DNA of 64,000 nucleotides from Diprion similis (GCF_021155765.1 NC_060111.1:2599997-2663996), one strand, 5' to 3'; shown: positions 37,852 through 50,704, counted from the first letter of the stretch. Notes: generated by a model not told the origin, from the letters alone. A program made the numbers and translations.

Positions 37852-40800
37852 AGTTAATTCGTCGACGAACGAACGTTCCTAGTTAATTAATACATATTTT
37901 CGTTACTTCCTGAATAATCAGACGCTAGATCATTACCTATTTGGCAATGTTGACGCCGGTCTCTGGACACCAACGTGGCGCCAAGATCGGACGACGCATG
38001 TGTTATCTTGATACGAGAAGAGAGTATACGTCGGTGTTTGCGATACACCTATGAGTTCAGTTATATACGAGACTTGAAATTTTGTAGAACACCTATTGGG
38101 TCGTTCTAACGCTATTCGTCCAGATACCTACTTATACTTAGGTGAAAGCCACGCGGATGAGAAGAGGAGGTATCGTTTGTTTTTTTACCTCCGCCTTCTT
38201 CTGCTTCTTCTTTAATTGCCAACGATTCCTTTACGGAAAGTGAAACTGCCCGAGCTCTGCTGTTGCTGCTGCTGCTGCGTACAGGTATGAGATTTAGTGT
38301 TATAGTATACGAGGAAGCACGGGTTCTAGGTAAGGACAACGACCGGCGTAATCAATGGATGACGCAACAAGCTTACCTTGCGGTTGAGGTACAGGACGAT
38401 GACCAGGCGCCGGCAGTTATAATTCTTGGTAAATACCTAACCATTTGTCGTCTCGTGTTCTGACGAACAATTAACAACCAACCAGGATATATAGTTTTGC
38501 CTTTGCCGCACGTGCCAACCTCCTCCAACGCTTCTTCGAGCAGGATTTTCTTGCACCTTGTGCCCTGAATACCGCCCTATAGTGGTCCACAAGAATTTGG
38601 ACCAACACCCGAAAAGCTGCGGCAAACTTCGTCTTGGCTTTGCAGCGAATCGATAACCTACGTAACGCTGCAAACTGCTGAGCTACAGGTATGCGGGATG
38701 ACCCGAGAGTCGGTCTTCAATTTGCTCTGCGACGACGGGGGTCCGGTCAATTGGTTCCGGGCTAATCACGTGACTTCCGGATTTAAACGATTTCCTCGTA
38801 CGTATTATACCGGGAATAGTAACTGCCTATACCGCTTCGCTTGATAGGAATTTTTTATTGTGTATGCAAGGTGTTGATCACATTTCCAGCTGAGTCCTTG
38901 ACTACTTTTTTAATAACTTGAGATGATGGTTGGCGGTGACCGCAGCTTCTCACCGTTCTTACAATTTATTAGAGCACTGGTTCCGCCCGCTTTCTATCGC
39001 TCAATTAGGACTGAGTTTTTCGAGGATACGGTCAATACCGTCGCTGCATTATTCTTGATTGCTCCTGGCCAGCGTCCCGAATACCCAGCAACATCATCTC
39101 GGCCACCCTATAATGTCGATCAAGAGGATTATAGCCGTATTTTTGGGGTTAGAGAAGTTATAACACACGTGGCTAGATCGAGTCCGAGCAACGGTTTGCG
39201 ATGGCACCGTGACCTTGAGGGACGACCTCTGGACGAGCCTCGCGTGGCAGGAAAGGTGACTCGTAGAAATGGCGCAATCCAGTTTCCCCTTCGACCCAAT
39301 TTTGGCCGAGCACGCGCCTGCCGTTAGAGTTGAAATAAAAATCGAAACGTCGAATGCGAGGCTTTCATGAACACAGTTTTGGAACATCCGCGTGACGAGG
39401 TTAAATCAGGACGATGGCAAATCCATCGGCGAGTCTAAATCGACTGATCGAAGCGGAAGCTCATGCATCTAGACATCAACTGCGGGTCAGCTTTTTCCGG
39501 GTGAAAAAACAACGGCGAACCTTATTCCGGCACGTGCCAGCAACTACGACGCCAGTGCAGATTCGTCCGACGAGAATCTTTCACGAATATAAAACACTTG
39601 AGGATAAGGTTCATGGCACTCGCCGCGGCTGGAAGGCCAAGAGGAACTGCGTAGTTGTTTGCGCCATCCTTATCCTCCGTGGCCTTGAGGCAAGTCCTCC
39701 CAGTCCGTCCAAGGAACTAATCTACTACTCCGATGACGCAATCAGACCTCTTGACGTTTTACAATGTGCGATCACACCTATGAGATTCCGTGATCAAGTG
39801 ACCAACCGCGCAGGTCCATCATTTAGTGTCACTGAACGCGTTAACATCCATACATGCAATGATTCTGCGACGCCATTATCCGTAGAATAAGTTCTCTCTT
39901 CTCTCCGTGCGCTCCCATAAATCAGAAGCAAACAAGTTCCTGATCATCATCAGCTCGTTTCAAACATTTGAACTCCGGTTTTAAAAATAAAAATTGAAGA
40001 AAAGAAACATCTGTCCATCTCGTTTTTCGTTGGTTCCGCGTGTGCGTTTACGTTCACCTGATACATGTTGGCGTTAATCATCTTTTGTTAGTATAGTTGG
40101 TACGGTGCAATTTGCGAGTCAAGATTAAAGATGAAGGAAAATTTTTGCATCATCACGTATGAGCAAGAGGCAACGATACATGTCGCTCAGGACACCATCG
40201 TCACGTTGTCGCTCCGGCTTCGAGAATAATAGAACACCGTGCTCAAGGGACTTTGACCTCGTGACCAACTTGAAGGGCGATGTACCTCAAAGAAGGGGAA
40301 AGGCTCTACGGCGTACCTACGGGTACCTAATTGGAGGCAACGAACCTGGCTGCGACTCGTTCAGGCGTACTGACCAGGTAGGTAATTGACCACTGCACGC
40401 TGTCACACTCCCTTGTCCTACTTCGAGCCCGGAGGCACTCTTCTTCTCCGTTCGCTCGCTGGCTATGCACTACTTTCATCGGCTATCGACCCCTGAGCGG
40501 TACAATCTGCCTAGTAAAAACTGTTACCTTCTCACACCGCCGAATGAGAGGTGCCGGTCGCAATTAAGAGACCAAAATGGAAATGTACAATGTCAGTGGG
40601 ATGGTTGCTCTTCAAGGAACGAAAACCGGTAACTTTCTTGGAATGAGTGGAAGAAAACTGAATTGCTCGATAGTTCTGAACAGTTTTTCCAGAAAACCGA
40701 CTTCGCCTTACGGAAGATGAATGAGGTAACTTTATCTGTTTCAATATCTACTCTCTAGATTTAAACGAAAAACAACTCCGGACGCCGGGAGGCGGCTAAC

Positions 40801-41314
40801 GTTAGACTTCGCTAACGTATTCAAAACTCTTCTAGTCATTTCGAGATGTCGAATTATGCTTTGACAAAGATTTGTTTGACGTGAAAATTTTTCACCAGAG
40901 CAACAAGAAATTAAACATTGACTTGTCGGATAGCAAAAAATTCTTATATCTACTAAATAATAAAAGCATTACAAAATTGTCCTTGTAAGAATGTCAAGAA
41001 TTACCGAAGCGCACAATGCGATATTTAAGCAAGTTTCAAAGCAAAAAGTAAAACAGGTTCATGTTCTCGAAGAATCAAAAAGTCATGAAAAAGAAGTCGA
41101 ACTTGACTAGCCAAACCGCATCCTTACAGACATACGTCGAACTCTCGACACTCTCGGTACGGAGTGACAATGAAAGTTGAAAGGCGGAAGACGTCATCGA
41201 TGAGCGGAGGCAGCTCCGGAAGAGTCCGTAACCTTTCAGACGAATGGATTGTTAAGAAGCTCAATGCGCACCGACTCGGTTAAGGACCCCACCCACCCGC
41301 AAAGTGTACCGTAG

Positions 41315-41738
41315 CTAACAAGGAAGGTATCCGAGGTCGATCTCTCCGATTTCATTTTTTTTTACAACATGTTATAGCAGACCAAAAACTAAACGACCCG
41401 TTTTTTTTTTTATCTACCATTAAACACTTTAAGGGGATGATACCATCCTCCAAAGTAAGTCATGACAATGGAAGATTTTGCAGTTTCACCCAGGAGAACG
41501 TAATATTTTCAACCAGTAGTAAAAAAATGTGATTTTCTCAATTAACAAAAAAAAAAAGAAAAAAAAAACTGCCAAATCGTCTCTTGACATGCATTACCTT
41601 GAAGGGTGGTTTTACCCCCTCAAAAATGTTTAGTGGCAGATAAAAAAAAATACGTATCGCTTAGTTTTAAGTCTACTACAACATATCAGAAAAGAAATGA
41701 AATCTGAGATATCGACCTGAGATACCTTCCTTGTTGTT
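41315..41738. mobile_element. MITE family A, copy 2 (complete foldback)
   Basis: CTAACAAGGAAGGTATC at the left end is mirrored by GATACCTTCCTTGTTG at the right. The two arms stay complementary for about 170 bp (blocks GATTTCATTT, TAAACA, GGGGxTGAxACCA). A second, shorter copy lies at 15195-15455. The right end is only about 260 bp upstream of the metallopeptidase start codon. Confidence 0.8.
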
Positions 41739-41997
41739 AGTGTCAAAGTGAGCTCCCGGACCACATTGAGTTTTAAAGGTCAAAGGAGCGCGGGCGGCAA
41801 GCCTCCCTGCGGCACCCGGGGGTGGCGTCACCCCCGCCACCCTTAGCGCAAGGGTGCGGAGCGGCAGTGCGGGTGCGCGACGCAGTGGCGCCGTAGTACC
41901 GGCGTATTCCGTCGTCCGTCTCGGCGCCACAGTTTCGCCGCATGTCTGGGGCCGGCTAGCCGCTATTCGCAACTGGCTTGCAATCGACGCGAGCAAA

Positions 41998-44900
41998 ATG
42001 GTAAGTCGAAACCTTAAAGGCCGTTTTAACCTAACCCCGGGTGTCGCCGCCGCCGCGGGAGATCGTTTCCGCGTCAAATTATCGCATCGCTTTTAAACAC
42101 CGAAGGCCGCAGAAATTTTATTCACTTCCTTTTTCTGCAAGACGACAGAAAATCAACTACTCCGAAATCGGCGACTGTGTGTGATAATCGTGCATTCCTG
42201 CGTCGTTTTGTTCTCTCTGCGGGTTACATTACTTTCTTATAAATCACCTTCCTGGTTTTTTTTTTTTTACAGTTGTTTCATTTTTATACTAGATATATGC
42301 CTAAAGTGCCCGCCCATCGAATGGTGCTTGGGGCAGAGCGATGTAGGGTAGAAATTCACATTTGCCTTGTTGGTTTAGACCTTCGTGCGATTGATCGGAC
42401 GAAATGTAAGTTCGGGCTGTAATGTCGTGTTGAACGCTTGATTTGTCGCACCCAAGCTATTTCTAGGTAGTTTTTACGAGTCCTTCTTCGTCCTGTTTCC
42501 CCCTCTCTAGCATTATGCCCTGTTATCTTCTTTTCCGGTGTTTCATACGCCTTGACAACCTGATAGACTTATTACCAATGAGCGGAAGCACGCTCGGCGC
42601 ACTTGACAATGTGGTGATCACAGCTGACGTGACTCATCGAACTTACACACGCGGTTCCCAGGCTTACCGCGAGATCGCACCAGCTGACGGTTCACTAATT
42701 TCACCAAAAGAGTTTCCTACGTTCATCGAGGATATGAACCATATGTTGATAATGAACATTTTAAGATCGTGTAGTATTTATCATCAAACTAATAATTACA
42801 GGAAATTAAGTTTCACCTTGGACACTTTTTGAAAGAGCCAAATTACGATCTCCTCTTTGGTTTAAGATAATCGAAAAATCTGAGTTACGGGTCTGTTATG
42901 CTGCATTGCCATGTGCAGCAAACGCGTTTCTGAACGCACTGCGGGGTTGACTTCCGGTTCAAATTGCCCATACCTTTTCCAAACAGTGAATCTCGACAAA
43001 TATAACGGGGAACCACCGGACCACCGGTGCTTCGTTTGAACTGCCAATAAGCTAAAGCGAGATTTGTTACAGGTGCTCGCCGGCACGGGACTCCCGGACA
43101 ACGATCGAAGCGGTTTGGCGAACGGAAATGTGGCGGCTGGTATAACCGTGACAAACTTGACTGACGGTGAGACCCTGAGTTATAGTTTGGCCCTGGTGCG
43201 AGGTCGAGCGCCGATGGGATGCGGCCGGATCACGGTGCGCAATGCGAGGAGCGGAGTTTTGGAGTGGCCGGTAGTCGGTGGTGAGTTCCGGGCGATAGCA
43301 GAGCTCACTAGAGGAGAAAACACCCTGGAGCTCGAGGCCGGGGGGCACAAGCGTCGCTTGGGGCTACGACACGAGCCGCGTACAACGCGGATGCGAGTGA
43401 CGCCGGTTTACGTTATATGCGCCGGACACAACGGCCAGTTCCAGGGGCCCCAAGGCGAGGATTGCTCGGTCGAAAGCGCCGCGACGAGGATCGGTCTTGG
43501 GGCCCGTTTGCTGCAGACCCTCACCGCCGAGAAGCTGCGGGAAGCCGGACACGGCCGTAAGACCTTCCAGCTCGAGCGTGACCTGGACGGCGCCGAGTGT
43601 CTCGTGATGCACAGCATGCTCCACGTGGACAGGGCGCGCGCAATGACGCAGCGTCACCTCTGGGAGCTCGTTGCTAGGGAACTGATGACCGGCCCTCTGG
43701 CGTCCAAGGACCGTAAGTACCTCGCCTTTCTTTCCTGCACCCGCTACCGCGGCGCCCCGAGTCCCAGGACACACGAGGACACGCTCGCCCGCACCGAAGG
43801 TCACGCGGCCCTCGGAGGCGGCGGTCTCGCACTCTTCGGATCGGCTTGCCTCCACACCTGGCCCACGTGTCTGGGCCAGGTGCTCCCGCGGTTTCTCGAC
43901 GCGACGGTTGTCGACACCGAGCAGTTCATGGATGACAGCAACTACCGCGGCACCCACGCTGGCTGCCTCGCTACCACCCTAGGCTCGGTGCTCCACGAGC
44001 TCGGGCACACCTTCGATCTCGGGCACACACGCGAGGGCATCATGGGACGTGGATTTGACTACGTCGACAGGGTGTTCGTCGGGCGCGCTGGTATCGACTT
44101 GAACCGCAACCCCATCAGACGCGACCCCCAGCATACGACCGTCGCCCTTAGCCGACCCCTCAGCGTCACCGTCACCGTTCAGGACGCATTCGGTGGCGGC
44201 AGTCCCCGCAGGGGTCGCCTTCTGTCCGAGACCTCCAGGCCCTCGCCTTCCCACAGTCCCCGGTTAAACCCCACACCCGGGAGGCTCTCCGCCCCCGCAA
44301 GTCCCGAGTTGAACAGATCCCTGTCACGGAGTCTCACAGCGTCCGAACCACCGCCGCAACCCGACAGAACATTTTGGGGACCATCCTGCGCCACTCTCTT
44401 GGCTTACCATCGCTGGTTCAACGAGGAAGTTGACAACTTACCTAACAGGGGAATGGACATCAGATACGACGCAAAGAGGTGAGTCGAGTTCTTCGCCTGG
44501 TATAAGGGGGTAAAAATGTAGAGATCGGAAAATTAGAGGGTCACAGTATCGAATAATCGAAAACGCCGACTTTTTCATAGGATTTAAAGAAGAAATTTAG
44601 TAAGTTCACGTTGTTTAACTGACCCTACTATTTTTCTAATTTATTTACATTTTTATCCCCACAGCACCGGTGATACAGATTTTTACCATCTGCAGTTTCT
44701 GCATGGTTCTGGAAAACGTATATCATTTCATAAAAGTTGACGTTGCACGTATTCAGAGTTATACGATTCACGCATAACATTCTTATGACAAAAAACTGCC
44801 GTATTCGAATCAACTTCGGTTCAAATGCATCGCAGATATTTCCGGTGTCTGGACTCTACGTGGTTTATTACTCCGCGGTTTTTTCATATGATAAAATAGA

Positions 44901-45113
44901 AATGTGGTGCGGTCGAGATGCGGCGTTCGGATGATGGAGCTCAGAGAATCCGCGGGCGAGATGGTCGTCGGATCTCGACAATTTCCGGGGCCCCGCCCCC
45001 CCATCGAAGCCCTGGTTCCGCCGCCCCCGCCGCATTGCCTCGTCCCGCTGACACTCGTCGCTGAAGACTCAGCCGGTAACATTCTAAAATACCCCATGCC
45101 CACGGCCTTTTAG
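41998..45113 (+). CDS. YIL108W-like putative zinc metallopeptidase
   Basis: Three exons, 41998-42000, 43073-44478 and 44900-45113, give 540 residues. The first coding exon is just the ATG (GCAAAATG|GTAAGT); exon 2 opens in phase 0 at an acceptor and exon 3 joins in phase 2, giving DAKR followed by NVVRSRCGVRMMELRESAG. The catalytic helix HELGHTFDLGH (309-319) supplies three His ligands and Glu310 as base. The Met-turn-like GIMGRGFD (323-330) follows. Asp316 replaces the usual metzincin Gly. The N-terminal half has beta-rich segments and the C-terminal part resembles the jacalin-like end of the fungal YIL108W family (Pfam Metallopep, from memory). No signal peptide is visible, so it is likely cytosolic. 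Substrates are unknown. GC-rich codon use in exon 2 contrasts with its neighbours. Confidence 0.85.
42001..43072 (+). other. Intron 1 of the metallopeptidase gene
   Basis: A 1,072 bp GT-AG intron. It contains an open frame of 105 codons (42515-42832) with no recognisable domain, which I treat as chance. No repeats of note. Confidence 0.7.
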
Positions 45114-48035
45114 AATTTATAATCTATAGCCCGCGCCTTCCACTACACGTTTCTAGTCTTGAAAATAATTTGGAATACTATATAATTTTAAGAATAATAG
45201 GTGAGAGTAGCTTTGCATTCACTTCATCTTTCCATACTCGCGTAACATCTACATACCTAATGTTATTACGGAAATTTGTCGCCTTAAGGCTAGATCAGGT
45301 ACTTAACACAGCTGATGTGTACTTCTTCATACGTGGATTAATCACTAAGCCGCAGTAGAAAGATGTGTTGTGTAGTCAGTATTAATCGAGGTAAGGAACA
45401 GAGGTCATATACATAGGTATAAAGTCGGTCGTACGATAACTACTCGGTTTTTCATCTTCAAGTGTATTAAAGATTTGATTCGTCGAATCGGAAGACGGAA
45501 TTACCTGTGAAAAATAGTTTTACCAAACGGTCACTAATTTCATTTTATCAATTTCTTTCCTATTTAATATTATTTCGGAAAGCTGAATAAAATTTAACCC
45601 ATCCGTTTGTCAATATAGCATCCATACCCATAAGTATTTATTCACTCTTCGGACAGACGACCAGAAATTTTAGTACAGGAAAAAGTTCGCGATAATGATA
45701 AATAATATCTAATACTCACGTAATATTTTACAGGTATTATAATATATCTACAAGGTTGAATTAATTTAATAAATATAGTTAGCTATCTATTACCAATATT
45801 TCCTAATATATAAAATATTTTAATACGCATACGTATAAACGCTTGCCGCGCAGCGTCTTATAATCTCGAATCGTGATTATACCTATAGTGACTATTTACA
45901 CATATATGTAAAATGATATTATATTATACTGATATACCAAATCAGCGTGACTAAGTAATGGGATTGTAAGATGGAAATATTTTTAACTAAATGCCACGCT
46001 GCTGTAGTGTGCCTCCTGATACTTAGGATTATACTTCAATCTTCCGAAATTTCGCGGTTGTATTATTAAGAATTATAACAATCTCCGCGTTGATGGGAAA
46101 ATGAATTTTTATTTATTTAAAAAAATAAATAAATAAATAAAAATACCCTGAACATGCTATGAAAAATAATACTACACTGAATTAAATCTCACAAGCTCAT
46201 TCAAAACCGGCTCGCAGAGGTATACTATATACAGTCACTCGATAAGCAGTATTTCGAATGAAACATAGTCATTTTCACTAACGAAATATTACTAATCCGT
46301 CGACTCACGTAAGTGTAATACAATAACGGCTTTCGCCTAGCGATGTATTATTATTAGCAATAATTTGACTACACCTACGTACACCAATGCAGGCGATACC
46401 TAACGTATATTGTAGTCTTATAGTATAAGCACTCCGTAGTTGTAAGCTATAGAAAAGAAATCGACGAGCATGATGGTAATAATAATAATAATAATGAATC
46501 AATATATTGTACTTGTATATGAGCCTCGTGCGTGTACAAAATTATTTTGTTATATCGTAAGGTAGTCCAATAATAATGATAACAATAATAATATATAATT
46601 ATTACCATTTAACTTTGAAGACAATATTGTAGCACATATTATGGCATACACACAGTATATAGGTATATGACATTATATTATACGTACTTATAAACATAAT
46701 AAAAGAAATGATAAGATCGTTAATTATATTACAGGTTAACCTGTGAAAAAAACAGCCTCAAATGTTCCTTGATCAAATTTCTGTGTGCTATATTTTGTAA
46801 AAAAAAAAAGTGCATTATAAAATCGCAGATACGAATTGGATACCTTTTGCTTATATCATTATTATTACATAAATTCTTCGTAGATTCGTTATCCGTGTCC
46901 GATCGAGTCGCGCTCGATACTAGTGCGAGCCGTCTACCTAAAATACACACAACAGAGCATGTTTACTTTGACTCATTAGCTATAGTCGTGCCTTAGATAA
47001 GATAAGAATATAACGACCGGACACTTGTTGCTATACTAACTAGATCTCAAAATATACGTGTGACAATTTGTCGACATCAAATCTAGTCCAGTGTCAGCAT
47101 CCTTCTAGTATACATATACAGTCTTGCCGAACGGTTTGCTACTTCATTGTAAATCGTCGTTGTAAGAATTTTTTGTGTTTAATTCTGTTTAATTGTTTGT
47201 GTAAAAAAAGATTCTCTACCTGTCAGCCCAGGTCAGTGGTTCAAATTACAAATGACATTATGAAAGAGCCCGGATTAATTTGCGTGCTCTGTAATTCGAG
47301 TTGATTTGTATGTTTAATAGACAAGTTTTGCGTGTAGATATTCGTCGCGTTGTAGATTCTACCTGCACATTATTATTCTTCGTTCGATTTTAAATGCATA
47401 TCTGCCATCTGGCATATTTACGCAAAAGTGTAATCTACGTGTGGTATACGTATAAATTGATAAGCGTGAGGAAAAGCGAATCTTGAAGCGTCACGATTGT
47501 TGCTCATTTTGCGACCACGGGAATTTCAAATATTTAAAGGCAATTGTTGTTAGTTGCTACGCGCGCCGAACACGTGATCCGTTTGGCTGAATAACAAAAC
47601 TGTACAGATAGTTGATATTTTTTGAATTTTTTGACCCGAAGTCGACCAATCAGGGAGGTGATCTTGAGTTTAGGCCGAAACTGTATAAAATATAACACTG
47701 CCAGTCCTGATTTATTTACCACACCTTCAATTTCGTCTGAAATTTTCCTACAGAGTATAATAAGCTCTGATAATAATAATATTAATCGAATTGAGCTGTT
47801 TAAAGACCGTATTTAAACAGTTGCCGTAGATGAATATGTGGCAATAATGGTTCGCGCGATGCGCGGCTGTATATTTTGCAAGATTTACGGAGACGCGTGA
47901 ATGAATGATGTAAGGCGGCCGCATACGATTAAGGCATTTGGTGGATGACTATACAACAGAATCGTTTTTAAAGTTGAAAAAATATATATATATGCATATA
48001 AATTTCTATCCATATAGGACGAGGTATACACAAAT
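45114..48035. other. AT-rich intergenic spacer upstream of GLTP
   Basis: Contains AATAAA at about 45586 as a candidate 3' end of the metallopeptidase mRNA, an (AAAT)n run at about 46120-46142 and AAT repeats near 46480-46497. A CCAAT box (47646-47650) and TATAAAA (47684-47690) may form the GLTP promoter. No gene seen. Confidence 0.5.
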
Positions 48036-49131
48036 ATGTCTTCATCAAACGCCGGGGTTCAACAACACGCCATTGACGCCACAGCCGATGATAATTTCGT
48101 TAAATTCCCTCCCGTTATCGACGGCAAAATAAACACCGCAGAGTTTTTAGATGCTGCGAGGGGCGTTGTGCGGATGGTCGGTAAGTACCACACCACACGT
48201 GCGTCTCGTCTCGCACAGCTGTCATGCTGCGAACATAACCTAGATTCAAACACCGAGGCGGCATTGGATTGGTGTAACACGTGCCATTATGAATAGCGAT
48301 GCAGCGGTGAGTACTTACTTATCGCAATTATAACTAAAAACGGTTTTTTACTTATTTCAGATAAATTTGGAAAGCTCTTTGCACCGGTTAAATATGACAT
48401 GCAGGGAAACATTGATGTGAGTTTAACCTTTAATCGATTTTGGACGTTAAAGCCTTGAATGTATCCGACTTACGTAAAATTACTGAATTCGATGGAAATC
48501 TTTATAGAAATTGAACGCAAAGTATGTGGCTGACAAAGAGAAACACTCGACGTTGCATGACATGATCTTATTGGAAAAAATTTCAGGGAAAACCTTAATC
48601 GCCACAGATGCTCTCCTCTGGCTGCGAAGGTATCAAATTAATCAATTCTATAGAATTTCAGGTATCAAGTAATACATGCAGGCTTCTACTCTAAAGTTTG
48701 TATACTTAACACATCACAGAGGCCTCCACATGATCCAGTTGTTCTTTGAAAAGATTATTGAGGACCACAAAACTGGAAAAGCTAGCGATGATCTGGTTGC
48801 TTTTCTGAAAAAAGCTTACAAGGAAGCCCTGGAACCATATCACGGATGGATGGCACAGCAGCTGTTCGGAGTATGTATAAGCATATATTTTGATGGTATA
48901 ACTTAATTTTCTGCTGCAGCATTAATAAACTTGCAATTTGTTTCGTAGCTCTTATCAAGGACGGTACCGACACGATCCCAACTGCTGCACGCCCTTGCTA
49001 ATGAGCAAAGGAATAAAGATGACTTGATAATACAGGAGCTAGACGTGTTTTTGGTCATCCTAAAGGAAAATTTGCAAAATCTACTCGCGTTTTACATAGA
49101 GCACAACCTGGAAAATGATGCGAAAGTATAA
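48036..49131 (+). CDS. Gltp: Glycolipid transfer protein (GLTP fold)
   Basis: Five exons, 48036-48180, 48361-48416, 48508-48629, 48720-48870 and 48949-49131, join in phases 1, 0, 2, 0 to 218 residues, close to the 209 of human GLTP. The sugar headgroup recognition residues of the family are conserved in order: Asp61, Asn65 and Lys68 in YDMQGNIDK, Trp105 in LLWLRRGL and His149 in PYHGW. The C-terminus ends AKV as in vertebrate GLTP. The all-helical cytosolic protein moves glycosphingolipids between membranes, usually at the ER via VAP. The domain fills almost the whole chain, so this is GLTP itself and not the PH-domain protein FAPP2. An in-frame stop lies 21 bases upstream of the ATG. Confidence 0.92.
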
Positions 49132-49717
49132 CAAACAGTTACTTGAGCAAATTTTATAGCTACTTTGAAAAGCATCTTAATTTTTTCTTTGTGAATTCCA
49201 AGTTTGATTTAACCATGTCTCATTGATAACATATTATTATCCAGATATTCGAAAATACTTTTCAAAATTGATCTATTTCGGAATTTTATCAGGAGCTTTG
49301 AATATAGGTTCAGAAGCAAACTGGTGATATGAGGTCTTGAAACTTGACCTACAAGTTTTTCAATGTGCAGCTTTTACATTTTAGTACAAATATATTTTTA
49401 CAACGAATACTTGAAATGTGTTCAACACCAGTTGTGTTTGCTGCAAAAGTAAGCATCAAATGACTGGCTGCTTTTCCACAGATTAAATTATATATTCACA
49501 GCATTGTGATGGTCGCCAAATGAAACTAGGTAACGAGTGATTGTTGATCGTAAATTTATTACTTATCTTTATATGTTCAGATGAAAAATATGTATGTTTA
49601 CATATATGTTTTATCCGAGGTTAATGGTTGTATAATTGAGTTATGAAATAATTAAGTGATGAATAGTTCAACATTTCACATATACAAGCATTACTGTTCA
49701 AAGATATTTCATCGGTT
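49132..49717. terminator. Convergent 3' UTRs of GLTP and TMEM17
   Basis: A 586 bp spacer between two convergent genes. On the minus strand AATAAA at 49560-49555, 160 bases past the TMEM17 stop, is a good poly(A) signal. I see no canonical AATAAA for GLTP before it, so the two 3' UTRs may overlap. Confidence 0.55.
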
Positions 49718-50594
49718 TTACTCTAGTTTTTCACCAATTTCGTAAAGTTGTGCAAGATAAAATCTTTTTGCGTGATGATTGGCTGAATTTCTTAATGCGA
49801 TTGTTCCGGTAATTATTTCAGTGATTAGGAAAACTATCATAACACTATTTATTACATGTTCTCCTCTACCTGGCAGCATCCTACCATCAACTAGAGTGAA
49901 CATTTGTAGAGGAAATTGTATCAGTGTTGAAATCAACCAAAAACAAGCCAACTCAGGAATCTGAAATCATGCAAATATGGTCATTTGCTCCATGAAATGT
50001 TATTGAAATTTTTTCAAATTCACGCAAGTACAACGACTAAACCTTTTCTGCCAAATTCCCGAGATACCCCAGGTACAGTCGTATGCATTCCGAAACGGCA
50101 ACAATTACAAAAACGCCAACAGTTATAAATTTGTAAATGTCCGATAGTTTATGATACTGAAAAAAATCATAACTTTAGTTAAGCTTGGAGTATTAGTACA
50201 TTCTTGATGATGAGTTGACTACAGGTAATCAATATTTAAGTGGTCCTGTGATTACCGCGGTTTAATAGGGTTAAAATATCACCGACAGAGTTGCTATTCG
50301 TTAAGAGTAGTTACTTTTTGATCGAGAAGATTCAAACTGATGAAAAACCAAAAGGGAAATAGCCAAGTATTGAAATACAGTGCCATTTGTAGCGGTAAAC
50401 TGGACTTGATCTGGTTTCCTGTAAAATAGTAAAAGTAACATAGTATATAAACATCAACGATGCTGGTCATTCAGATATCGTCCAATAGATCGCAAGACTG
50501 CGTTACCTATGTCATGAAATTCTTTTATTCGATTGTGATAAGCAAGACCTGGAAATATTCTATCTGATGCACTTATTACTGTATTCTTCCACAT
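49718..50594 (-). CDS. Tmem17: Transmembrane protein 17 (ciliary transition zone)
   Basis: Four minus-strand exons, 50594-50507, 50418-50315, 50156-50043 and 49960-49718, join in phases 1, 0, 0 to 182 residues (human about 198). Strong family matches are SLPLQMALYFNTWLFPFWF in the first membrane segment, RLYLGYLGNLAEK in the loop after the second, and IPELACFWLIST opening the third; a fourth membrane segment follows. TMEM17 is a small four-pass protein of the MKS transition-zone module that gates ciliary membrane traffic. In insects such genes serve sensory neurons and sperm. An in-frame TAA just upstream of the ATG fixes the start. An out-of-frame ATG five bases earlier opens a seven-codon frame and may lower translation. 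Confidence 0.9.
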
Positions 50595-50704
50595 TGCATG
50601 GGAAAAGTTATTAATCTAAATGACGCTGTATGTGACAACAACAAAAGTTTCAGGAACCATAAACCAAGAATATTTATTGAGAGAGAGATCTCTACGTAGT
50701 AGAG

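Larger units (their letters stand above)
35159..41314. other. Spacer between orphan exon and metallopeptidase gene
   Basis: Holds (TTTTC)n at about 35975-36003, a CTT tract near 37003-37018 and (GGC)n at about 37828-37851. The longest frames (35461-35835, 124 aa; 39414-39890, 158 aa) are not recognisable. A donor-like CAG|GTATGAG at 38282-38284 follows a CTG-rich run. No supported gene. Confidence 0.45.

Noticed and set aside
39414-39890. 158-codon + strand open frame (MANPSASLNR start)
   Set aside because: No recognisable motif, no promoter or splice context and no neighbour exon. Long for chance but not supportable without conservation data.
41676-42077. 133-codon minus-strand frame over the metallopeptidase first exon
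   Set aside because: Runs across the MITE end and GC-rich 5' exon. Alanine/arginine-rich composition artefact.
42515-42832. 105-codon open frame within intron 1 of the metallopeptidase gene
   Set aside because: The ATG|GTAAGT to phase-0 acceptor join works without it, and it matches nothing known to me.
43364-43957. 197-codon antisense frame opposite the metallopeptidase
   Set aside because: Shadow of a GC-rich coding exon on the other strand. The sense frame has the catalytic motif and splice sites.
44665-44740. Acceptor CACAG at 44664 opening a 25-codon frame for the metallopeptidase C-terminus
   Set aside because: It is in phase but ends at once in a stop. The acceptor at 44898-44899 instead gives a longer, family-like end with GVRMMELRESAGE.
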